In this document: piece after piece, positions 17,604 to 26,115 of the stretch
Numbering within the stretch: position 1 is the first letter of the stretch
Layout: every line of letters begins with the position of its first letter
NCBI GenBank assembly: GCA_964439625.1
Contig: CAYTPI010000012.1
Span: 62,001-126,000, forward strand
Length of the DNA stretch: 64,000 nt
Reading direction: 5' to 3'
From: CAYTPI01 sp964439625
Lineage (GTDB): Bacteria > Chloroflexota > Anaerolineae > Aggregatilineales > UBA3940
Notes under the pieces: model-generated
Database searches by the model: none
What the model was told of the DNA's origin: nothing
What the model saw: only the letters and a program-made list of their open reading frames with translations
Position numbers and translations under genes: made by a program

Positions 17604-19106
17604 ATGTCTGAAAAATTTGAACAACTCAAGACGCGCTTGGGGCGTGTCGTTGATTTGCAACGCTCTGCTGCCCTTCTTAGCTGGGATCAAGAAACGTATA
17701 TGCCCGATGGCGGTGCTGCCGCCCGCGCCGAGCAGTTGAGCACCCTCAGTGGGTTGGCGCATCAAATTTTCGTCGATGAGCAAGTCGGTAGCTTACTCGA
17801 TGACCTCAACAGTGACCTCAACGACGATTACGAAAGTGACCTCGCCAGCATCGTGCGGGTGCAGCGCCGCGAATACCTGAAATCGGTGAAGGTGCCGCAG
17901 CAGCTTGTGATGGCAATTGCCAAGGCGACGGCGCTGTCGCAGCATGCCTGGCAGAAGGCGCGTGAGACTAACGACTTCGCGCACTTCCAACCGCATCTGG
18001 AGAAGGTGGTTGATCTGCGTAAGCAGTACGCCGAGGCACTTGGTTCTCTGACAGATAACATCTACGATGCGCTAGTTGCTGACTACGACCCTGGCCTGAC
18101 GCAAGAATACATCGATGGCGTGTTCAGTGCGCTCAAGCCGAGCTTGGTTGCGCTTGTCGAGCAAGTCAGTGCGGCGGAACAGGTCGATGACTCCATGCTG
18201 AGGCGCAAGTATGATACACAAAAGCAGTTGGATTTCAGCCTGCGGGTAGCGGAGGGCGTCGGGTATGACCTCAACCGGGGTCGTTTGGATTTATCCGCGC
18301 ACCCCTTCTCGACCAGCTTCGACACGGGTGATGTGCGCATCACGACGCGCGTCTATGAGGCATTTATGCCGACCTGTCTGATGGGCGTCCTCCATGAGAC
18401 GGGCCATGCCATGTACGAGCAGAACATCAGTACAAATTTGCGGCGCACGGGCCTCGACACGGGCACGTCGATGAGCTTGCATGAATCTCAATCGCGCTTC
18501 TACGAGAACGTCATTGGGCGCAGCCGGGCTTTTTGGCAGCATTGGTACCCGCAGTTGCAAGCCGTCTTCCCTGCGCAGCTTGGGTCTGTCGAACGAGAAG
18601 CCTTCTATAAGGCGCTAAACAAGTCAGAGCCATCATTGATTCGGGTAGAGGCCGATGAGCTAACTTATGGCCTGCACATTATGCTGCGCTTCGAGATCGA
18701 GAATGACCTGATCAACGATCGCATCCAAGTAGCTGACCTGCCCGATGTTTGGAATGCGAAGGTTGAAGCATACCTTGGCTTAACCCCCAGCACTGATACA
18801 GAAGGCGTTCTGCAAGATATTCACTGGTCGATGGGTGCTTTCGGCTACTTCCCTGATTATCTACTGGGCAGCATCTTCTCAGTGCAGATTTGGGAAGCAA
18901 TGCAGCAAGATCTTCCTGATGCGTATGAGCACGTTGCCCAAGGTGACCTCAACGCAATCAATGCGTGGATGGTCGAGAAGATTCTGGTGCATGGCTCGAA
19001 GTTCACCTTCCCTGAAGTCGCCGAGCGTGTGACGGGACAGCCGCTGCAATGGGAGCCATATATGAACTACCTCGAAACCAAGTTCAGTGATGTGTATGGG
19101 CTGTAG
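17604..19106 (+). CDS. Carboxypeptidase Taq, M32 family metallopeptidase
   Basis: 500 residues, the usual size for the family. The zinc motif is VLHETGHAMYEQ (HExxH) near residue 264, followed by the third-ligand Glu in SLHESQSRFYEN. The N-terminal SWDQETYMPDGGAAARAEQL is also typical. It is a cytoplasmic carboxypeptidase with broad specificity that does not remove residues next to Pro. Monocistronic; gene end at 19106 is followed by about 220 bases without a clear terminator. Confidence 0.95.
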   Translation: MSEKFEQLKTRLGRVVDLQRSAALLSWDQETYMPDGGAAARAEQLSTLSGLAHQIFVDEQVGSLLDDLNSDLNDDYESDLASIVRVQRREYLKSVKVPQQLVMAIAKATALSQHAWQKARETNDFAHFQPHLEKVVDLRKQYAEALGSLTDNIYDALVADYDPGLTQEYIDGVFSALKPSLVALVEQVSAAEQVDDSMLRRKYDTQKQLDFSLRVAEGVGYDLNRGRLDLSAHPFSTSFDTGDVRITTRVYEAFMPTCLMGVLHETGHAMYEQNISTNLRRTGLDTGTSMSLHESQSRFYENVIGRSRAFWQHWYPQLQAVFPAQLGSVEREAFYKALNKSEPSLIRVEADELTYGLHIMLRFEIENDLINDRIQVADLPDVWNAKVEAYLGLTPSTDTEGVLQDIHWSMGAFGYFPDYLLGSIFSVQIWEAMQQDLPDAYEHVAQGDLNAINAWMVEKILVHGSKFTFPEVAERVTGQPLQWEPYMNYLETKFSDVYGL

Positions 19107-19329
19107 TTAGGTCGCTCATTCAAAAATCATGACATAGAACCGGATAGAGAAGGGTCATTAGCACTTAGCGATGATCAGAAATGCAACGAAGGATAAGCAA
19201 GGTGTAATACTACATCTGTTAAAAACATCTAAAAACTATCAAACTATACGGGCTATCTTGTGGATATCTTACGGCATAATGCTCCATACTTATGGCAACT
19301 GACTAAATAGTTGAGATAAAGAGATCGAG

Positions 19330-19754
19330 ATGTTCCAATTGGTTTACGTTAGTGATGCTACAAAAAAATGTCTAAGCAAGATTTATTTGACATCTTAGGG
19401 GCATCACGCCGAAATAATCCTAAAATTGATGTAACAGGATTGTTACTGTACCAAAATGGTCAGTTTGCCCAAGTGTTAGAGGGTCCAGAACGTGCCGTGC
19501 GTGATACATTCGAGCGCATCAAGCAGGACGAGCGGCACACCAATGTATCGGTCACGATAGAGAACCATACTGCTGGGCGCGAATTTGGTAATTGGGAAAT
19601 GGGCTTCGCCGATGTCGCAATCACCGAGGATGGCCGTGTTCAAGGTCTGTCAGATTTTATGGTTGGTGAGGCAAGCACTGATGAAATTTTCGCTTACGAA
19701 TCCAAAGTTAAAACATTCCTAAAGATGTTCCAAAACTTAACTGCCTCTGCCTAA
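19330..19754 (+). CDS. BLUF blue-light sensor protein, frame broken at a run of seven A
   Basis: From ATG 19330, 13 codons read MFQLVYVSDATKK, the usual BLUF start with the flavin-contacting Tyr (Y6), and then the frame closes. The adjacent frame reads MSKQDLFDILGASRRNN from 19368 to the TAA at 19754, with the rest of the BLUF domain: KIDVTGLLLYQNGQ, FAQVLEGPERAV (with the conserved Gln) and GNWEMGF near the key Trp/Met region. Adding one A to the A7 tract at 19361-19367 would restore a single ~141-residue BLUF protein. Either the assembly lacks an A, or slippage is needed, or the gene is dead. BLUF proteins bind FAD and respond to blue light; short ones act through partner proteins. Confidence 0.82.
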
Positions 19755-19770
19755 TTTCAACGCTGATGTA

Positions 19771-19800
19771 AAGACGCTGTCGTCTAACAGCGTCTTTTAT
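19771..19800 (+). terminator. Rho-independent terminator after the BLUF gene
   Basis: AAGACGCTG (19771-19779) and CAGCGTCTT (19788-19796) form a perfect 9-base stem with an 8-base loop followed by TTTAT. Confidence 0.8.
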
Positions 19801-19865
19801 GATCCAGATATTACTTAAATAACACGCAGCTCACATCTGGTTGAGCATCAGGGTTTGCCGAGAAA

Positions 19866-20402
19866 CTAACTGACCAGCGTCGGTGCCAGCAGTTCCACAA
19901 GCTGCTCGACCCAAGTACGGATTGCGTTCCAGTCGCGGTTGTCTGTAGCTGGCAAGCCATACAGTGGGCTGGCTGCCATGCTGGTAAACAGTTTATGCAT
20001 GCCTTCTAATTCGCTAGGGTTGTAAGCGCCGATGAAGACTTTCGTGGCAACTGGCTGGAACCAGCCAAACTTTTTAAGCTGCCCTTCAAACTGCTTGACG
20101 GCCCCCCGCATTTCATCAGGTTCGGTTGTAATTGGCCCAAGCGAAAACAAGGCTGTCGGGCGCTGCTGAATCAGGAATTTATTCCTCGCGATGAAGCGAC
20201 GCATATCTCCATGCAGCTGCCCGATGTACAGCGGTGCACCTAAAATGTACGCATAGTACTGCTCAGGGGCTTCCACCGTGGCGGCAGGCAGAGCATCTGT
20301 CGGAAGACCAATCTCGGTCATTGTTTCAGCAATAAGGTCTGCTACTTCGCGAGTCGTTCCGTATTGTGTGGCGTATGCCATCAGTATTTTATGATCATTC
20401 AT
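19866..20402 (-). CDS. Flavodoxin-domain protein (HemG-like)
   Basis: 178 residues from ATG 20402. The FMN-binding loop ILMAYATQYGTTREVADLI matches flavodoxins and menaquinone-dependent protoporphyrinogen oxidase (HemG) types. Further features are AYILGAPLYIGQLHGDMRRF and the long insertion near residues 95-130 (TEPDEMRGAVKQFEGQL), seen in HemG-like proteins. It may carry electrons or oxidise protoporphyrinogen, but no haem genes are nearby, so the substrate is open. Expressed divergently from the broken OpgC-like gene across a region with three palindromes. Confidence 0.85.
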   Translation of the reverse strand: MNDHKILMAYATQYGTTREVADLIAETMTEIGLPTDALPAATVEAPEQYYAYILGAPLYIGQLHGDMRRFIARNKFLIQQRPTALFSLGPITTEPDEMRGAVKQFEGQLKKFGWFQPVATKVFIGAYNPSELEGMHKLFTSMAASPLYGLPATDNRDWNAIRTWVEQLVELLAPTLVS

Positions 20403-20469
20403 TCTGGTCGACTCATTTCTGCGTTAAAAAACGTGCTGTTACTATTATCGAATGTAAGTGCCTCAAGGG

Positions 20470-20546
20470 TTCATGATATGTAGCATGAATCACCTAGTGA
20501 GATGTCACACGTCTCGTGTGATCATGTGACTAGATCGTCACATGAT
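20470..20546. promoter_or_regulatory. Cluster of three palindromes in the divergent promoter region
   Basis: TTCATG(N8)CATGAA at 20470-20489, TCACAC(N5)GTGTGA at 20505-20521 and ATCATGTGAC(N6)GTCACATGAT at 20521-20546 are perfect inverted repeats packed within 77 bases. They lie between the flavodoxin gene and the OpgC remnant and are good candidates for regulator binding sites. Confidence 0.5.
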
Positions 20547-20619
20547 TGTCGCAACACCGCTATTTTCGGAAGTTAAACTCAATTGAAAGAATTGATTGGT
20601 ACTTACTAGAGATAGTTAG

Positions 20620-21664
20620 ATGCAGCTTAGATATCGACAAGAAAGTAAGCGAGACCTTCGCTTAGACTGGTTACGAGGCTACGCCTTGTTCGCCATGTCG
20701 ATCAACCATGCGCTGCCGGAGTCGTACATTCATATCATCACAGGCAGCGCTTCGTTCTTGATCAGCGCAGCAGAGATGTTTTTCTTCATCTCAGGCTATA
20801 CGATTGGCTTTATCTCTGTAGGGTGTGAGGTTGGCCCGGCAATGCGCCGGATGTTTGGCGACCATTGGCATCGGGTTGGGGTTTGGCGCGCTGCCATTTG
20901 ACTCGTTCCGTCACCTTGGGGCTAACAACTTGTTGTTCTTCGGGGCGATTGTGTTGGGTTTTCACCGAGACGCGATCAAGCAGTTCTGGGATCGCTGGAG
21001 CCTATCCCGAATTGTTGACGGTATCATCGTCACCCTAGCTCTCTTAATGCTGATCGGCTACGCAACAGGCTACGAATTCTACCCGGAGTTCGTTAGAACG
21101 GTGCTGTAAGGCAATAGCCTCGCCCTCCGTGAATTTGTGATGCCCCTATGGGCGTTTGCCATTGTCCTGATTTACGTTCGCACCTTCTTTATTACGATCA
21201 CGCAGTTGTGGGTGCCGCTCAACCGCTGGCTTGGCTGGTTGATGTTACCACTGGGGCAGGCCTCTCTCTTTACCTTTACGATGCACCTCGTCGCGATTTC
21301 TTTCTTGTACAACATTCCGGGCATCGGCGATTTTGAAGCTGAAGACCTGTCCCGCTTGATGGCGACTGTCGCAGGTGTGTACTACATGAGTATCATATTT
21401 GGGGCAGTTAAGTTACGTCAGTATTTGCGAACACAAGTTTACCCACGCACAGAAGCAGGCCGTGGATTTTTAAGGCATATTCCGTCTGTACATGCGATCA
21501 GTGCGGGGGTGGCTTTTCTGGCGGCAACCTTCATTTTCACTGAGCCAACGTGGGATACGTTTGCCTTTAACTATGAACTCTTTGCATACGAAGCATGGGA
21601 TTTTGAAGAAGACTGGGATGAAGAAGGCTGGGGCGAAGACGATAAACTTGATCAAGATGTTTGA
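20620..21664 (+). pseudogene. Broken OpgC-like membrane acyltransferase
   Basis: Frame 1 starts LRLDWLRGYALFAMSINHAL and continues to AAEMFFFISGYTIG, the opening of OpgC-domain proteins. Near 20830-20870 the coding moves to frame 2 (GALPFDSFRHLGANNLLFFG), after roughly 100 family residues appear to be missing. An in-frame TAA at 21107 then interrupts it, and the same frame resumes at 21137 (MPLWAFAIVLIYVRTFF) to the stop at 21664. OpgC succinylates osmoregulated glucans and its relatives modify envelope glycans. The internal loss plus a nonsense codon argue for true decay rather than one read error. The unusual acidic C-terminus (EEDWDEEGWGEDDK) is intact. Confidence 0.75.
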
Positions 21665-21850
21665 CAATACTGCGTGCGGCCTGGAAAGACGTTATCGAAT
21701 AAAGAGCTGAAGATACGGGCCTAGCGCCCTACTGATCTTGTGTCGGTGCTCCGGCAGAGGAGCAAGCGATGATTAGCCTGAATCGTAGCGGAATTACGCT
21801 CGCCCGCGAGATACTATGCAATGGTACGAGATGTCCTTTAAAGGGCGCGC

Positions 21851-22357
21851 ATGCAAAACGTCTACAAAATGGCACTGTGGTTCTATAGTGTGACCGGAAC
21901 GGTTGCCGGAACCGTTCTCGGCGCGCTGTTCCCGGCTATAGTTACAATCATTACGACGCGCTTCGAATGGAACGACATCGATGATTATCTCATCGGTGGG
22001 TTGTTCGGCGCACCGTTGGGGTTGTTCAGTGGCTTAGTGACGGGTGTTGTGGTGGGAGCTGTCACCGGGTGGTTGCTCAGATGGGGGTTGCGCCGTGGCA
22101 TGATTCACCTAGATGATCGTAGTCTGTATCGAACAGGCTTACCCACCGTCGCCATCGTTGTGGGTGTCGGCACACTGATGACGTTTTTAGCGCTGTTGGG
22201 GCTGGTGTTTGGGGCCCTAAGTTTCACCGTCTCTTTGATGATCTTCGCTGCCCCAGTGGCATGGGTTTGCTTATACATCGGCGCACGCTGGTTTGGCAGG
22301 CGTCTGCTGCGCGCCCATCAAAGATGGGTTGACGATGGCGTACAAGGCGCAAACTGA
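21851..22357 (+). CDS. Hypothetical membrane protein, 168 aa
   Basis: Four to five hydrophobic segments rich in Gly (GTVAGTVLGALFPAIVTI, GLVTGVVVGAVTGWLL, LALLGLVFGALSFTVSL). No motif for transport or catalysis is seen. The region just upstream (21665-21850) contains no gene. Convergent with the M23 peptidase gene, whose stop lies 5 bases beyond its own. Function unknown. Confidence 0.65.
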   Translation: MQNVYKMALWFYSVTGTVAGTVLGALFPAIVTIITTRFEWNDIDDYLIGGLFGAPLGLFSGLVTGVVVGAVTGWLLRWGLRRGMIHLDDRSLYRTGLPTVAIVVGVGTLMTFLALLGLVFGALSFTVSLMIFAAPVAWVCLYIGARWFGRRLLRAHQRWVDDGVQGAN

Positions 22358-22361
22358 CAAC

Positions 22362-24116
22362 CTATTCGCCGCCTTCAAGCCCCGTTCTGATCCACCACAT
22401 CGTCTCGCGGACAGTCAGCCCGTAACCCAAGTAACGATCATTAATCCAAATTTCAAAGTGCAGATGCGGGCCAGCTGCTCCCGGCAGTGATTCGCCCAAG
22501 GTGCCGGTTACGCCCACTGCGCCGATTCGTTGACCCCGCTCGACGCTTTCCCCAGCGCGAATGTCTTCATTGATTAGGTCAAGGTGCGAATAGACCGAAC
22601 GAACGCCCCCACTGTGGTCGATCACCACTTGCCTGCCAGAGAAACGTACCAAGGCTTGGTCGGTGGTGAAGCCGCCTACTTTAGACTGCTCGGCAAGCGC
22701 CAACCACTCATCTTGCGCCATGCGTTGATAGTCTTCCGTAGCCCGTAGGATTTCACCGGCGGCAATCGCTTCAACAGGGTGCCCGATGCCAAATACCGTA
22801 TTTACACCATACCCATATAGATCAATCCCCCGGTGAATGCCCATCCGGTATAAGCGTCGTGCTCCGGGGTACATCCGGGGCCAAGGGGGCAGCTCATCCC
22901 CTAGAACGGGGAATACGAAACTGTTCAATTGGGCAATGATGTTATTACCGTATAAAAATGGCTGGACATATGCAAAATTTGACGAGGGTGGGCGGCAGTC
23001 TGCATTAGCAACCGGGAACACCAACAAGCTGCCATCAGTGATGGCATAGAGGCGATCCGCCTCGAAGGTTGCATCGCGCACTAACCCTAATTCCGGGATG
23101 GCAAACTGGAAGCGATCAACCTCTGTGACTCCATTCAGGCTAACGAGGACCACTTCGCGCTTGAGTGCGTCAACAATTTGCAGGGTTGTGTCGTCTACAG
23201 ATTTGATCGATAGCGCTAAATCTCGCGCTTCTGACCCTTCAATTGTGCGCGTGCCACCATTATTGGCGAGTACTCGCATCAGCTTGCCGCGCTGGTTGAT
23301 GGCGTAGAGCTGCTCGCCCACAAAGGCTAGGTCAACACCAGTTTGTAGATCGAAAGAAGCACTATATGTCCGAAGTGTCTCTAATTGTGCAGTCCGCCAA
23401 ACGACTCCGTTGGCGGTATCCAACAGCAGCAGCCCAGTCTCATCAAGTTCGATTGCGGCGATCTGCGGGTCATTTCCTTGGTTCGAGTTTGAGAGTGCCC
23501 GGTAAACCAACGTGCTTTGCCCGGTGGCAACCTCATGCCAGAAGACATGCCCGACTTTATCAAGCAGATAGGCCACGCCATTATCCGGATCGTAGGCCAA
23601 GTCAGAGAGTTCTTGTACGGGCCGTCCACCAATGAAGTCACCAGGTTTGACCAACGGAATAACTGTTAGGGGCGTACTCGGTGCAGAGTCAACAAGGCTG
23701 CGTTCAAGGCCATATAATCCCCCATCGATCAGCATCAAGATGCGTTCACCGTGGGCATGGATGCGGCTGATGACCAAAACGGGGGTGCCGTCCGGCAGCA
23801 CAAGCTGCAGCTGAGCGCTGTTATCTCGGCAGGCGATTGTGCGCCCATCTGGTAGGGGCAGTGCAGCAACTTGTTCTACTGTGATGTTGGCCCCATCATT
23901 GGCTGCCACTGGTTCAGTCGTGGGTGTAGGGGCATCCTCTTCAACTACTTCGCTGATGGCACTGGTATCGACTTCAATCAATGCAGCCGTCGCTATGGGC
24001 GGTACGGTCGGTGGAATGTCCGTTGGTACCAAGGTTGGGAACGGCACCAGAGTGGGCTCTGGTGCGGCGCAAGCCGTCAATAAAAGGATGGTCAAGTAGA
24101 GGGTCAGACGTCGCAC
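22362..24116 (-). CDS. M23 (LytM) peptidase lipoprotein with N-terminal beta-propeller-like region
   Basis: 584 residues, apparent GTG start at 24116. Lipobox LLLTACAAP (Cys16) after a short hydrophobic segment; then a Pro/Thr-rich linker. Residues ~75-380 contain repeated short strands (VAYLLDKVGHVFW, VVWRTAQLETL), suggesting a propeller-like fold. The C-terminal 170 residues hold the M23 motifs: HRGIDLYG (His and Asp zinc ligands), VVIDHSGGVRSVYSHL and GPHLHFEIW (HxH). M23 enzymes cut peptidoglycan cross-links; this one is tethered on the outer face of the membrane. It is the last gene of a minus-strand pair with the dehydrogenase upstream, 20 bases apart. Confidence 0.88.
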   Translation of the reverse strand: MRRLTLYLTILLLTACAAPEPTLVPFPTLVPTDIPPTVPPIATAALIEVDTSAISEVVEEDAPTPTTEPVAANDGANITVEQVAALPLPDGRTIACRDNSAQLQLVLPDGTPVLVISRIHAHGERILMLIDGGLYGLERSLVDSAPSTPLTVIPLVKPGDFIGGRPVQELSDLAYDPDNGVAYLLDKVGHVFWHEVATGQSTLVYRALSNSNQGNDPQIAAIELDETGLLLLDTANGVVWRTAQLETLRTYSASFDLQTGVDLAFVGEQLYAINQRGKLMRVLANNGGTRTIEGSEARDLALSIKSVDDTTLQIVDALKREVVLVSLNGVTEVDRFQFAIPELGLVRDATFEADRLYAITDGSLLVFPVANADCRPPSSNFAYVQPFLYGNNIIAQLNSFVFPVLGDELPPWPRMYPGARRLYRMGIHRGIDLYGYGVNTVFGIGHPVEAIAAGEILRATEDYQRMAQDEWLALAEQSKVGGFTTDQALVRFSGRQVVIDHSGGVRSVYSHLDLINEDIRAGESVERGQRIGAVGVTGTLGESLPGAAGPHLHFEIWINDRYLGYGLTVRETMWWIRTGLEGGE

Positions 24117-24135
24117 AAGAGGCCCCTATATCGAT

Positions 24136-25059
24136 CTAGTCGTTCGTTTCCGTGCCTACTATGATACCACTCATGTGCTCAATGGCCTTGATCAACGCGT
24201 GGTTGCCGTCACCACCAAGGCTGCGCTGTTGCAGCGTCCGATACATGTGGAACACGGTCGATGTGCCCAGCAGTGGGACGCCCATCTGGTCGGCGGCTTC
24301 TAACACCAAACGGATGTCTTTCTGTTGCAGATCAATCGTGAAGCCCGGCTCCCAATCTCTGACGGCAACCTGCGGCCCACGGTTCGAGAGCATCCAGCTA
24401 TCTGCAGCCCCGCCGGTTACAGCAGCAAGCGCCTTACCTAGATCGACGCCAGCGGCTTGGGCAAAGGTCATGGCCTCACTGATGCCAAGCATGGTCAACA
24501 CGACCAGAATCTGGTTGACTAACTTCACCGTTTGCCCATCACCATTATTTTCACCAACATGGGTGATCGTCTTGCCCATGGCTTCTAAGGCTGGCGTGGC
24601 TCGCGCAAACTGGGCTGGGTCACCGCCGACCATAATCGACAAAGTCCCGTTGGCGGCCCCTTCACTGCCACCACTGATCGGTGCGTCCAGCATGTAGATG
24701 CTCTGTTCAGCAAGGCGGTTGGCATAGTCTTTTGTTGCCTGCGGGCTGATCGTGCTATGGTCGATTACTAAGTTGCCGGTACTGGCACCAAGGGCCGCTC
24801 CATTGTCACCGAATAGAACCGCTGCTACATCCGGCGTATCGCTGACGCAGGTGATGATGATGTCAGTGACCTCAGCGACAGCCTTGGGCGACTCGCCCTT
24901 GGTGAGTGCACCCAAATTCTTGTTTGCGTCAACATAGTCATCGAGGGTCGATTGTGTCCGGTTCCACACGGTAACGTTGAACCCGGCTTTTAGTAGGTTT
25001 TGCACCATGCCACGACCCATTATCCCCAGCCCAATAAAGCCGATTTTTTCTTGTGTCAT
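24136..25059 (-). CDS. NAD(P)-dependent beta-hydroxyacid dehydrogenase (3-hydroxyisobutyrate dehydrogenase family)
   Basis: 307 residues from ATG 25059, with AGGAAG about 10 bases upstream. The Rossmann start is IGFIGLGIMGRGMVQNLLKAG, followed by the substrate-loop MLDAPISGGSEGA and the catalytic Lys region DGQTVKLVNQIL (GxxxKxxNN-like, with Lys). Members oxidise 3-hydroxyisobutyrate or reduce tartronate semialdehyde; substrate cannot be chosen from the sequence. Located upstream of the M23 lipoprotein gene, with no metabolic partner in view. Confidence 0.9.
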   Translation of the reverse strand: MTQEKIGFIGLGIMGRGMVQNLLKAGFNVTVWNRTQSTLDDYVDANKNLGALTKGESPKAVAEVTDIIITCVSDTPDVAAVLFGDNGAALGASTGNLVIDHSTISPQATKDYANRLAEQSIYMLDAPISGGSEGAANGTLSIMVGGDPAQFARATPALEAMGKTITHVGENNGDGQTVKLVNQILVVLTMLGISEAMTFAQAAGVDLGKALAAVTGGAADSWMLSNRGPQVAVRDWEPGFTIDLQQKDIRLVLEAADQMGVPLLGTSTVFHMYRTLQQRSLGGDGNHALIKAIEHMSGIIVGTETND

Positions 25060-25416
25060 TGCTTGCTACTTCCTTTATTTGTATACATTCGCTTTGAGAT
25101 AGGCGTTAACGGCCTTCACTGCTGAGCAATGAAGACCTCAGCGATAATAACCAAGTCCCATAGGAACTTACACCCGTTAGTTCGCCAACATACCGTTACT
25201 TGCCTACAATAAACCAATACAAGATCGGCCCCTATGCCCTGTTTTTTTGAGAGCGAGATGTATTTCCGTTTCTCCCTGTGCGTCTGTGTATATGCTGATC
25301 ACGCAGCAGATAACAGCTTGGGCGTTACGTAGTCAATTGGGTGTTTTACAAGGCCTGACTAAGCCCAACATGGTAGACTTAGGGTATCATCCATACTGAC
25401 AGAAAATAAGATAGGA
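25060..25416. other. Intergenic region without a recognised gene
   Basis: 357 bases between divergent genes. No protein-like frame, repeat or strong hairpin stands out; promoters for both neighbours presumably lie here. Confidence 0.5.
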
Positions 25417-26115
25417 ATGCACGCAGCATCTAGCAATCCGTATATATCAAACACCAAGGCTCTTGATAATTTCACGAAAGGCCGCGATCTTGTTTTTAGT
25501 TCGGCCTTTTGGCGGCTACTCAGCGTTATTCTACTGGTCGGTTTGATCCAAGCCCCTGCCAACTTGGTGAACGCCCTCCAAGACCCGCAAAACCCAGTAC
25601 CAGCGATATCGCTGGCTGTTAGCATCTATGGCTTTGTCCTCTCGACGCCGATTGCCGTCGCTGGTTCATGGATATTCCTCAAGGCCGTGCGCCAGAACCA
25701 GTACAGCATCTTTGATTTGTTCACCATCTTTCAGCGTAACTATGATCAACTGCTGCTGGCAAACTTTCTGGTTGGCATCGTTTTATTGATTGGCACGCTC
25801 CTGTTGATTATCCCAGGGATCATCATTGGCGTCCGGCTGTCTTTCGTCTCTTATTTAGTTGTTGACCACCGAATGACGGCAATCGATGCCATTACAGCCA
25901 GTTGGAACATGACGCGTGGCCACTTCTGGACGATCTTTTTGATGGGGTTGATCGCCTTTGTGATGATCCTGTTGGGGGTGTTGGTGTTCTTTGTCGGCGT
26001 GTTTATTTCTGTCCTCTGGATTAGTGCCGCTTACGCGGTTCTCTATCAGAGCATCGCGGTCAAGCACGGTATTCCGGGGGTACCCGCTGAAGCCATCGGA
26101 GCGCCCGCGCCTTAG
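25417..26115 (+). CDS. Membrane protein of the GlpQ-membrane-domain-like type
   Basis: 232 residues with six hydrophobic segments. The 'LLIIPGIIIGVRLSFVSYLV' segment followed by DAITASWNMTRGHFW resembles the DUF7544/GlpQ-membrane-type families, in which a similar stretch occurs (IPGI...R..F..yll.e...a..al..S..lt.g). Start ATG 25417 has AGGA directly adjacent, a poor spacing, so the start is uncertain. Its stop overlaps the end of the convergent acyl-AMP ligase gene by 4 bases. Function unknown. Confidence 0.75.
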   Translation: MHAASSNPYISNTKALDNFTKGRDLVFSSAFWRLLSVILLVGLIQAPANLVNALQDPQNPVPAISLAVSIYGFVLSTPIAVAGSWIFLKAVRQNQYSIFDLFTIFQRNYDQLLLANFLVGIVLLIGTLLLIIPGIIIGVRLSFVSYLVVDHRMTAIDAITASWNMTRGHFWTIFLMGLIAFVMILLGVLVFFVGVFISVLWISAAYAVLYQSIAVKHGIPGVPAEAIGAPAP

